Notes under the pieces: generated by a model
Seen by the model: the letters and a program-made list of their open reading frames with translations, nothing else
What the model was told of the DNA's origin: nothing
Database searches by the model: none
Translations under genes and position numbers: made by a program
Shown: piece by piece, positions 1 through 8,033 of the stretch
How the letters are laid out: each line of letters starts with the position of its first letter
Position numbering within the stretch: the first letter of the stretch is position 1
From: Arcobacter sp.
GTDB taxonomy: Bacteria > Campylobacterota > Campylobacteria > Campylobacterales > Arcobacteraceae
DNA: 64,000 nt
Assembly (NCBI GenBank): GCA_002869565.1
Contig: PKUJ01000010.1
Coordinates: 1 to 64,000 of the forward strand
Reading direction: 5' to 3'

Positions 1-1085
1 AATTTCTTTTCATCTTCTAGTTTTTTTGCTTTTTCTTCTTCTAATTTTTTTAATCTTAACTCTTCTGATTTCTTTTCTTCTTCAATTCTTTTTTCTTCTA
101 ATTTATCTTTTTTATTTTTTTCAGAAAGATTTTCTTTTAAATTATTCTTTTTATATGATCTCTGTGTCCAGACAATCTTTTGAATAAATGGTTTATTTTC
201 TTTTATTTTTGCAGGTAAACTTGATATTGCATCTAATGCCTTTTTTCTTGTTGAATAAACACCATATGTAACTAAGATTTTTCCACTATTTGATATTACT
301 AATATTGTATTATCTTCTATTTTATTGTTTTTTACAAATTTCTTTGCTAATTTTATATTACTAAATGAAGCTAAATTTGTTGTATAATAATTCTCTGATG
401 CATTTAAAAATTTACTTTCAAAGCTATTATCTAACTTTTTAACTTTATTTTCTAATTTTTTAGCTTTCTCTTCTTCAATTCTTATTTCTTCTGCTTTTTT
501 TAGTTCTTCTTGTTTTTTTGCTTTTTCTTCTGCTAGTTTTTTTAATCTTAACTCTTTTGATTTCTTTTCTTCTTCTAATTTTTTAGCTTTTTCTTCTTCA
601 ATTCTTTTTTGTTCTGCAAGTTTTTTAGCTTTCTCTTCTTCAATTCTTATTTCTTCTGCTTTTTTTAGTTCTTCTAGTTTTTTTGCTTTTTCTTCTTCTA
701 GTTTTTTTAATCTTAACTCTTCTAATTTCTTTTCTTCTTCTAATTTTTTAGCTTCTAATTCATCTTTTTTATTTTTTTCAGAAAGATTTCCTTTTAAATT
801 ATTCTTTATATATGATTTTTGTGTCCAAATTATCTTTTGTATAAAGGGTTTATTCTCTTTTATTTTCTCAGGTAAACTTGATATAGAAGTTAATGCTTTT
901 TCTCTTGTTGAATAAACACCATGTGTAACTAAAATCTTTCCACTATTTGATATTACTAATATTGTATTATCTTTTATTTTATTGTTTTTAACAAATTTCT
1001 TTGCTAATTCCATATCACTAAATGAAGCTAAGTTTGTTGTATAGTAATTCTCTGGTGTGTTTAAAAATTTACTTTCAAAACTACC
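1..1085 (-). repeat. Tandem duplication in the TolC-SPOR gene, 657-bp (219-codon) period
   Basis: Near-identical segments offset by 657 bp: 1021 'aatgaagct' vs 364; 781 'gaaagat' vs 124; 671 'cttctagtttttttgc' vs 14. Protein unit FESKFLN(T/A)(P/S)ENYYTTNLASFS(D/N)...FIQKI(I/V)WTQ(K/R)SY.KNNLK.NLSEKNKKD.LE. Confidence 0.88.
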
Positions 1086-3749
1086 ATCTTTTATCTCTTC
1101 TTTTTTATTTACTGACTCTTCTATAATCTTTTTTTCTGATTTAAGTTCTAATTTTTTTTCAATTTTGTCTTTTTTTGTTGGTAAAATTTCTTCAATTTTC
1201 TTTTTTATTTCTTTTAATTCTTCTTTTTCTTTCTTATTAATATCATCAATATTTGGTCTTTTTGTTAAGATTAATAAATCATCATTTTTATCTACTTCTT
1301 TTATTTTTTTATTTTTTTCAGTTTTATTAGATAATTTTTTTGCTTCATTTTTAGATAAATTAATATATTCATAGGTAATTGGTTCTTCTTTTTTTATATT
1401 TAAATCGATATTTTCTTTATATTGTTTTTTTACAAGTGAAATTTTTTCCACGATAGGATAAATATTATCATTTTCTAAAATAAAACTATTTAATTTACTC
1501 TCTAAAGAAGCATAATTAGAATAAACACCAAATACAAGCTTAATAAGTCGTCCACTATCTCCATATCTAAAAAAGAAAGATTCTTTATATATTCCATTAC
1601 TTTTAATAAATTCTTCAAGTTTTTCTATGTCAGTAAAAGAAGATAAATTAATTGTAAAATCATTCTCTTTAGAATTTAAGAATTTATTTTTAAATTCTTC
1701 ATCTGTTTTAAATTCTTCTTTTTTAACAGCTTGTCTAATTTTTTCTACAATTTTAATTTTTGTCTTTTGCTTTTGAACTTTAATTTTTAAGCCATCAATA
1801 TATTTATTGTATAAAGTTTTTATATCTTTAACTTTTTTGATTTCATATTTCTTATCTAGTTTTTTTGATTTTAAAGCTTTTAAATATTCTTCAGCTTCCG
1901 AAATAGTTTTAAAATTGTTATGGGCAACTCTAGTCTCAATATTATATTTCTTTACAACATCGTATGAAAAAGAGTTTGTATCAAGATTGTTATTTTTAAT
2001 AAAATCGAAAGAATCATATATATTGCCAAAACTAGAAATTTCTATCATAAAACTTTCATCATCAAATTTAAGGAATTCTTCTAAATATTTATTAATATTT
2101 TCATTCATTGATGTTTTAGGTAAAGGGATATTTTTTATTTCTTCTTTTTTTACTAAATCTTTTTTATTAAAATCTTCTAATTCTTTTTTCTGCTCAGATT
2201 TTAAATCAATATCTAGATTGTCCCCATCTTTTGCAATTATAGATTTTTTATAATCACTTTTTGTAAAATCAATAAACTTTGGGTTTTCAGGATCTACATC
2301 AAAAAATGATGATAAGTCACCTGTTAGTTCAAGAATATTAAAGAAATCTGTAATATGACTTTCTTCATATTTCACAAGTTCAGTTTCTGCCGTATTTAAT
2401 TGTCTTTGACCTTGAAGTAATGAAGATAAATCCTGTTCTCCAAGCTTAAATGCATCCCAATAAGCACCTACCATTTTTCTTGAAGCTTTTACTTCTGTGA
2501 TTGTACTTTTTAAAGCTTCTAATACAGAAGTTACAGAAGTATGAACTTTTGATAAATTCCATTTTAGTTTTTTCTTTTCTTCTTCTAATCTGTAATTTAA
2601 ATCCCTAATTTTACTATTTACTTCTAATACTTTATTTTTATCTTTTCCACCATTAAATATATTATATGAAAGTTTTATTTTTCCATTTATATCTTTCTCT
2701 TCAACTTCTAAATCTTCTGCATCCATAGTTTTTTTATAAGATAACTCAAAATCAATTTTTGGTTTAAATGATGCTCTAGCTTTTCTTTGAGAAAACTTTT
2801 CATCCTCAATACTTTTATAATAATTTATTAATCCTCTATTATTTTCTAAAGCTCTTTTGTATAATTCATCAAAGTCAGTAATACTTACATCAAAATTCTT
2901 TTCATATGGTAATGTTTTTTCAAAATTAGTTCCAACTATATATTCATAATATCTTAATGACTCAACAAATTTTGAATTTACTTTTACAAGTTTTGTCATT
3001 GCATTTGCAACATTTGCTTTTATTGAAGTTAAATCCCCAATTGATGCCGCACCATTATCATATTTTATAGTTACTATTTCCAAAATCTTTTTTAATTTTT
3101 TCATATTTCGTTCATTTACCATTACTGAACGATTTGAGAAAACAACTCCAAAGTAGGCTTTAATAGCTTTTTTCACTTCTTTATCAAGAGTAATTTTATA
3201 TTGATTTTCCGCTACTTCTAATTTTTTTCTAACACTTTTTACGTTATTTAAAGAAGCTCCGCCAGAATATAAATTTTGTCTTAATACTAATTTATAATTT
3301 TTATCTTTGAAAAACTTGAACCTTTCACCCTCTAATGAACCAGGTTCAGTTCTTGTTCTCCCATAATTATATTCAGCATCAATTGTAGGATAAAAATCTG
3401 CAATTGCATTTTTAAGTTTTAAGTCATATTGAATTACTTTTTCTCTTGATGACTTCAATAAATCACTATGAGCTAATGTTTCTAAAACAGCATCAACTAA
3501 TTTAACTTTTTTATATTTTGAAACATCAATAGGTTTATTAAGTGAAGATATTTTAGGAGATTTAGAAGATGAGAAATCACTAACTCGTTCTTCTTTTTTT
3601 ATATTTTCTAAAGGTCCTTTATTACCTTCTATTCTATTTAAATTTGTAGGTGCAATTAAATTTAAATTTTTATCTTTATCATCAAGTGCATTTAATGATG
3701 TAAATATAAACAATAAAGCTAATAAATATTTCAATAAATTATATCCCAC
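1..3749 (-). CDS. TolC-family outer membrane efflux protein fused to a C-terminal array of SPOR-like units and Lys/Glu-rich coiled coils; partial, continues beyond the left edge
   Basis: Not in the ORF track, probably because it is open at the window edge. Minus-strand translation from GTG 3749 (or TTG 3734) starts (V)GYNLLKYLLALLFIFTSLNALDDKDKN (signal peptide-like), then TolC-like KLVDAVLETLAHSDLLKSSREKVIQYDLKLKNAIADFYPTIDAEYNYGRTRTEPG...LRQNLYSGGASLNNVKSVRKKLEVAENQYKITL. The frame was checked open at several points (around 2400, 1860, 1500, 1380, 1140, 540, 60). Confidence 0.82.
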   Translation of the reverse strand, partial: MGYNLLKYLLALLFIFTSLNALDDKDKNLNLIAPTNLNRIEGNKGPLENIKKEERVSDFSSSKSPKISSLNKPIDVSKYKKVKLVDAVLETLAHSDLLKSSREKVIQYDLKLKNAIADFYPTIDAEYNYGRTRTEPGSLEGERFKFFKDKNYKLVLRQNLYSGGASLNNVKSVRKKLEVAENQYKITLDKEVKKAIKAYFGVVFSNRSVMVNERNMKKLKKILEIVTIKYDNGAASIGDLTSIKANVANAMTKLVKVNSKFVESLRYYEYIVGTNFEKTLPYEKNFDVSITDFDELYKRALENNRGLINYYKSIEDEKFSQRKARASFKPKIDFELSYKKTMDAEDLEVEEKDINGKIKLSYNIFNGGKDKNKVLEVNSKIRDLNYRLEEEKKKLKWNLSKVHTSVTSVLEALKSTITEVKASRKMVGAYWDAFKLGEQDLSSLLQGQRQLNTAETELVKYEESHITDFFNILELTGDLSSFFDVDPENPKFIDFTKSDYKKSIIAKDGDNLDIDLKSEQKKELEDFNKKDLVKKEEIKNIPLPKTSMNENINKYLEEFLKFDDESFMIEISSFGNIYDSFDFIKNNNLDTNSFSYDVVKKYNIETRVAHNNFKTISEAEEYLKALKSKKLDKKYEIKKVKDIKTLYNKYIDGLKIKVQKQKTKIKIVEKIRQAVKKEEFKTDEEFKNKFLNSKENDFTINLSSFTDIEKLEEFIKSNGIYKESFFFRYGDSGRLIKLVFGVYSNYASLESKLNSFILENDNIYPIVEKISLVKKQYKENIDLNIKKEEPITYEYINLSKNEAKKLSNKTEKNKKIKEVDKNDDLLILTKRPNIDDINKKEKEELKEIKKKIEEILPTKKDKIEKKLELKSEKKIIEESVNKKEEIKDGSFESKFLNTPENYYTTNLASFSDMELAKKFVKNNKIKDNTILVISNSGKILVTHGVYSTREKALTSISSLPEKIKENKPFIQKIIWTQKSYIKNNLKGNLSEKNKKDELEAKKLEEEKKLEELRLKKLEEEKAKKLEELKKAEEIRIEEEKAKKLAEQKRIEEEKAKKLEEEKKSKELRLKKLAEEKAKKQEELKKAEEIRIEEEKAKKLENKVKKLDNSFESKFLNASENYYTTNLASFSNIKLAKKFVKNNKIEDNTILVISNSGKILVTYGVYSTRKKALDAISSLPAKIKENKPFIQKIVWTQRSYKKNNLKENLSEKNKKDKLEEKRIEEEKKSEELRLKKLEEEKAKKLEDEKK

Positions 3750-4516
3750 TATTTTTTCACCCTAATAATTAAGTATCCGTTTTTTTCATTTATTTTTTCT
3801 TTTATTTTTGTACTTGCAAGTAAATCTACTCGTACATCTTTTTTGTCATATCCTATTTTTCTTATTAAATTTCGAACACCAATAGATCTTGCAAGTGAAA
3901 TCTGTTTTGCAATTGTAGCACTAGCCTGTCCTTGAACATCAGCTGCAGTTATCATTATTTTATGTTTTTTATATTTTGATTTTGTATTTTTTATAAAATC
4001 TTTTAATTTTTTAGTAATTTCATTATCTATAAATATCTCATTACCTTTAAATGTAACAATAAAATAATCATCTGCCATAATTGTTGTTTGTTTTGATTTT
4101 TTATCATCATCTTTTCTATCAGCAATATCAATACCACCTGATTCTATTTGTGATTCTTTTTTCTCTTTAGCTTTTACAGTTTTTTCTTCTATTATCTTTT
4201 TTAACCTAATTATTTCTTGTTGCATTTTCTGCATAGTAACAGGAGGGCTAGGTTGTTTTTCAGTTGGAGCTTCAGTAACAGACTCAGTTTTTTTTGTTAC
4301 TTCCTCTTTTATTTGGACTTCTTTTGGATTATCATTTAATATTAAATCATCTGTAGCAATAGAACCAGTATATGAAACTTTATATTTAAATTGTGCATAA
4401 TAACCCAAATTTACAAGAACAACCAATAAAAATAAAAGCATTACAAGAATAACCGATGAAAAGATATCAACGAATGATGGCCAAGGGTTAAATTCTTCTT
4501 CACATCTATTTGCCAT
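3749..4516 (-). CDS. MotB/SiiA-like membrane protein with C-terminal OmpA-like peptidoglycan-binding domain
   Basis: One N-terminal TM with acidic residue (PSFVDIFSSVILVMLLFLLV), charged linker, then an OmpA-like C-terminus (VTFKGNEIFIDNEITKKLKDFIKNTKSKYKKHKIMITAADVQGQASATIAKQISLARSIGVRNLI). Adjacent to a MotA-like gene. Confidence 0.75.
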   Translation of the reverse strand: MANRCEEEFNPWPSFVDIFSSVILVMLLFLLVVLVNLGYYAQFKYKVSYTGSIATDDLILNDNPKEVQIKEEVTKKTESVTEAPTEKQPSPPVTMQKMQQEIIRLKKIIEEKTVKAKEKKESQIESGGIDIADRKDDDKKSKQTTIMADDYFIVTFKGNEIFIDNEITKKLKDFIKNTKSKYKKHKIMITAADVQGQASATIAKQISLARSIGVRNLIRKIGYDKKDVRVDLLASTKIKEKINEKNGYLIIRVKK

Positions 4517-4533
4517 ATACTAAAAGACCTACT

Positions 4534-5679
4534 CTACTTTTTTTCTAACTTATCAATTCTATTGTTTAAAGAACTGACTAACTCTATTAATAATTTATTA
4601 TTCTCTTCTTGAAGAAGAAGACTTTTTTTAACTGTTCTATGCTCTGCTAAAATAACATTTGAAATTTCTTGTAGGGATTCTTCCATCATAGAAGCATTTG
4701 AAAATTGATTGACATTAAGTTCTCTTAGATTATTTACAACACTTTCAAGTAAAACTGACTCTTTTTCTGTACTTCTATTTGTATTTGTTAAGTTTTCAGT
4801 AATTAGATTATAAATATCTTCAGATGATTTATTTGATTTTTCTAACTTGTCTGTAAAATCTCCCATAGTATCAACAAAAACATCTAAAAACCCACCTTGC
4901 ATATTTGTTCCAGCTGAGGATGAAGAACTAGATTGAGTAATACCAATTTGAGAATCATGCACTTCATCAAAAACATCTGATGTTTGAGAATCAATAATTT
5001 TCCCTTTCATCCAATCTTCAATGTCATTCATAAATGCAGCTTGATTTCTAGTTAATATGTATTGCATTACATTTAAAATAACAGCAGATGCAACACCAAA
5101 CAGTGAAGAAGCAAATCCAATTGACATACCACCAAGTGGACCAGAAAAGCTTGTCATTACTTCTCCAATATCAATATCATCTCCACCAAATGATAAAATA
5201 ATTGCACCCATCTCATCAATAGCAACAAGTAATCCAGTAAATGTACCAAAAAGCCCAAGCATTAATGATGTTCCAACAAAGAAACTTGTATAACCTTTTT
5301 GATTAAAAAATTGTTCACTTAACCAAGCTGTTACATCTTTTGCTTCATTTTGTGTAAAATATAAAACGCCTTTTTTTGCTCTTTTATTAAACATATGAGC
5401 AATAGTTGCAGGGAAAATACCAGTGATTCCTTGTAAATAAAACTCTAAAGCTTGCCCTTTTTTATAAGCTAATATTCCAAATGTACCAGAAAGCATAGTA
5501 AGTTTAATTGCTGATTGATAAAGGATTAATAAACCAATAGCAAACATCGTTAAAATAGCAATATTAAATGTTAATGTTGCCATAAAAAATGATGTAATTA
5601 AATCTATATTAGAAAAAATTAGAAAAACTAAAAAAAGAATAAATATAAAATATATTTTTAGTATTTTTATCCGACGCAT
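4534..5679 (-). CDS. MotA/TolQ/ExbB-like proton channel protein (SiiB-like)
   Basis: Multiple TMs; FFVGTSLMLGLFGTFTGLLVAIDEMG...GGMSIGFASSLFGVASAVILNVMQYIL is typical of the MotA/TolQ/ExbB TM core; C-terminal coiled coil. GAGGAAAA upstream of the ATG. Confidence 0.78.
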   Translation of the reverse strand: MRRIKILKIYFIFILFLVFLIFSNIDLITSFFMATLTFNIAILTMFAIGLLILYQSAIKLTMLSGTFGILAYKKGQALEFYLQGITGIFPATIAHMFNKRAKKGVLYFTQNEAKDVTAWLSEQFFNQKGYTSFFVGTSLMLGLFGTFTGLLVAIDEMGAIILSFGGDDIDIGEVMTSFSGPLGGMSIGFASSLFGVASAVILNVMQYILTRNQAAFMNDIEDWMKGKIIDSQTSDVFDEVHDSQIGITQSSSSSSAGTNMQGGFLDVFVDTMGDFTDKLEKSNKSSEDIYNLITENLTNTNRSTEKESVLLESVVNNLRELNVNQFSNASMMEESLQEISNVILAEHRTVKKSLLLQEENNKLLIELVSSLNNRIDKLEKK

Positions 5680-5689
5680 CTGTTTTCCT

Positions 5690-6643
5690 CTAAAACATGA
5701 ATAGTAATATTGAAATTACTAAACCAAGTGCAACAGTTGTCACAGTTTTTGTCATGTTGTCAACAATATTTACAAACGCTCCACTACCTTCTACCGCTTC
5801 TCCAAGAACAATTACACCAATAATATTACCATTTATATCAGAAATTTTTTGTGCAGCTCTAAAATAAGTATCATCAACAGAATAACCTACTTCTAGCATA
5901 TTTTTATAACCTTCTTTTTCGGATTCGATAATTTTCGCAAAAAATTGACCATCATACTTTAACTCTTCTACATGTACAGTATCAATAACTTCTCTGTATT
6001 TTCCATTTCTTGCTTTTATAGATAATTGATTTAACATTCTTTCTTCTAATAAAAATAAAAAAATCATGTCATCTCTTGCATATTCAGCTTTAAATTCGTG
6101 TAATTCTTCTCTTAACTCAAAAATACCAATTAATTTATCATCTTTGATTATTGGATTTAAATAAACATAAAATATACCATCTTGTAATACTTCTACTCCA
6201 AAGATCTTACTTTTTGAAGAAATTACTGAATTTACACTATTTCGGTATTGGTTTACTTGATTAAGTATTGGATAAAAGCTAATTTGTAATGTTTCAAAAC
6301 CTACTTTTTTAAACTTTTCATTATAACTTGATATTTTTTCACCAATTTTAATTAAATTACTTTTTTCAATATCATCGATTAACGTAGTATCAGATTCAAC
6401 TGGTAATAAAACTTTTTTTAAAGTTTGTTCTTTCTTGAAAACCCTATTTTTAAAGTTTTTCATATAATTTGTAGAAATATTATTATATACATCTTTTGAA
6501 ACATTTTCAGTCAAATGAGTAAGAATATATAGACATAAAAAAATACCTGTTATAGAAAGTACTGCAAGTGTTGTAAACCACAAGCCTTTCTTTTTTTTCA
6601 AATCTTTTAATAAATTTTGAAGAAACTTAAAAAAACTAAACAT
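5690..6643 (-). CDS. Membrane-anchored periplasmic sensor-like protein (Cache-like), no cytoplasmic output domain
   Basis: N-terminal TM (GLWFTTLAVLSITGIFLCLYIL), about 250-aa extracytoplasmic region resembling MCP Cache-type sensors, C-terminal TM (TVTTVALGLVISILLFMF), then stop. Confidence 0.55.
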   Translation of the reverse strand: MFSFFKFLQNLLKDLKKKKGLWFTTLAVLSITGIFLCLYILTHLTENVSKDVYNNISTNYMKNFKNRVFKKEQTLKKVLLPVESDTTLIDDIEKSNLIKIGEKISSYNEKFKKVGFETLQISFYPILNQVNQYRNSVNSVISSKSKIFGVEVLQDGIFYVYLNPIIKDDKLIGIFELREELHEFKAEYARDDMIFLFLLEERMLNQLSIKARNGKYREVIDTVHVEELKYDGQFFAKIIESEKEGYKNMLEVGYSVDDTYFRAAQKISDINGNIIGVIVLGEAVEGSGAFVNIVDNMTKTVTTVALGLVISILLFMF

Positions 6644-6751
6644 ACTAAACCTCTGGATTGTAACTTAAGAATAAATTATACTATCTAAAATTCACTTTTA
6701 ATTAATTAAATAATTTGATAGTTTATCAAAAATTATTAAAAAATAATCAAT

Positions 6752-8026
6752 TTATTGTTCAATTAGAGCATTTTTGCCTATATTTTTAAGAGGTTTAATA
6801 ATATATTGTAGAATAGTTTTTTTACCAGTCAAAATATTTACATTAGCAACCATTCCTGGAAGGATTGGTAAATCAGGAGCAAACTGGTTTGCATCAGCTT
6901 TTACTTTAACTAAATAAAATACATTTCCATTTCTATCCTCAAAAGAATCAGGTGAAATTGAAATCAATTTTCCATTTAATAATCCATATTTTGAAAAATC
7001 GTAGGCAGTAATTTCAACTGAAACATCTTGACCTGACCAAATTAGCGCTCTATCAGAAGTATTAACCCTTGCTTCAATTGTTAAAGAATCCTCAATAGGC
7101 GTGATTTCAGCCATTTTATCGCCAGCTTTTACAATACCTCCAATAGTATAAAAATACAATTTATTTATAATACCATTTACAGGAGAAATAACATCTTTTC
7201 TAAGCTCTCTATCTTTGTTTGCTTTATTTTTTTCTATTGCTTTATTTATTTCTGCTTTTATAACTGAATATTTTTGTAAATGTTTAGACCTAATTTCTGA
7301 TTTTACAGTTTTAATTTTTCCTCTTGCTTCTTGTATCTCTTCTTTTATAATTGGTATATTATTTCTTGTCTCTGATAATTTTGTGACAATACTTTGTTTC
7401 TTTGATAGTTCACCTATGTATTCTTTTTTTGAAACAACTTTCTTTTTATATAAAGATTCAAGAATTTTCATATTTGCTTGTGCAAGATTTAATTCTAAAC
7501 TTAAATTTTCAAATTTTGTTTGTGCTTCTCTCAATTTATATTTTTTTTGTTTTAATTGATCTTCAGCAATTTTAATTTTTGTCTCTCTATTTTTCAAATC
7601 TTCATTAAATATACGTTTTTCATTTTCTATAATATCTGGAATTTTATCTGTGAATTCTTTTGGAAAAGTTATTGTTTCTTCTTCAGCAATTGATGCTTGT
7701 AATCTAAATGCACTAGCTTTAAAAGCTAATAAATCTATCTCTTTTGATTTTAAATCAGCTTTAAAAAATTCATTTGTAAGAGTATAAATCACTTGACCTT
7801 TTCCAACAGTATCTCCTTCTTTAACTCTAATATTAGAAATAATACCACCTTCGAAATTTTGTAATATTTTTGTTTGTCCAGAAGGCACAACTTTCCCTAC
7901 ACCACGAACTACTTCATCCACTTCACTTAAAAAAGCCCACGTTATAAAGGCAATAAAAAATAACATAATAGGAACAACTGAAACATAATAATTCCATCTT
8001 GTTTCTTCAAATAACCTGTTACTCAT
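6752..8026 (-). CDS. T1SS periplasmic adaptor, HlyD/LapC family
   Basis: WAFLSEVDEVVRGVGKVVPSGQTKILQNFEGGIISNIRVKEGDTVGKGQVIYTL and C-terminal LPILPGMVANVNILTGKKTILQYIIKPL are hallmark HlyD-family sequences. Confidence 0.93.
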   Translation of the reverse strand: MSNRLFEETRWNYYVSVVPIMLFFIAFITWAFLSEVDEVVRGVGKVVPSGQTKILQNFEGGIISNIRVKEGDTVGKGQVIYTLTNEFFKADLKSKEIDLLAFKASAFRLQASIAEEETITFPKEFTDKIPDIIENEKRIFNEDLKNRETKIKIAEDQLKQKKYKLREAQTKFENLSLELNLAQANMKILESLYKKKVVSKKEYIGELSKKQSIVTKLSETRNNIPIIKEEIQEARGKIKTVKSEIRSKHLQKYSVIKAEINKAIEKNKANKDRELRKDVISPVNGIINKLYFYTIGGIVKAGDKMAEITPIEDSLTIEARVNTSDRALIWSGQDVSVEITAYDFSKYGLLNGKLISISPDSFEDRNGNVFYLVKVKADANQFAPDLPILPGMVANVNILTGKKTILQYIIKPLKNIGKNALIEQ

Positions 8027-8033
8027 ATCTTAT

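Noticed and set aside
1057-2253. Plus-strand ORFs of 105 and 148 aa at 1057-1374 and 1807-2253
   Set aside because: F/S/L-rich antisense of the K/E-rich TolC-SPOR gene, whose minus-strand frame is open throughout.
3749-5679. MotA/MotB-like pair as a Zorya (ZorAB) defence system
   Set aside because: No ZorC/D/E or helicase/nuclease neighbours; the pair is embedded in a T1SS adhesin operon, favouring a SiiAB-like role.
6714-6730. TTTGATA-gtt-TATCAAA hairpin between the HlyD and sensor genes as a terminator
   Set aside because: Short AT-only stem with no T-run in the transcribed orientation; too weak to call in AT-rich DNA.
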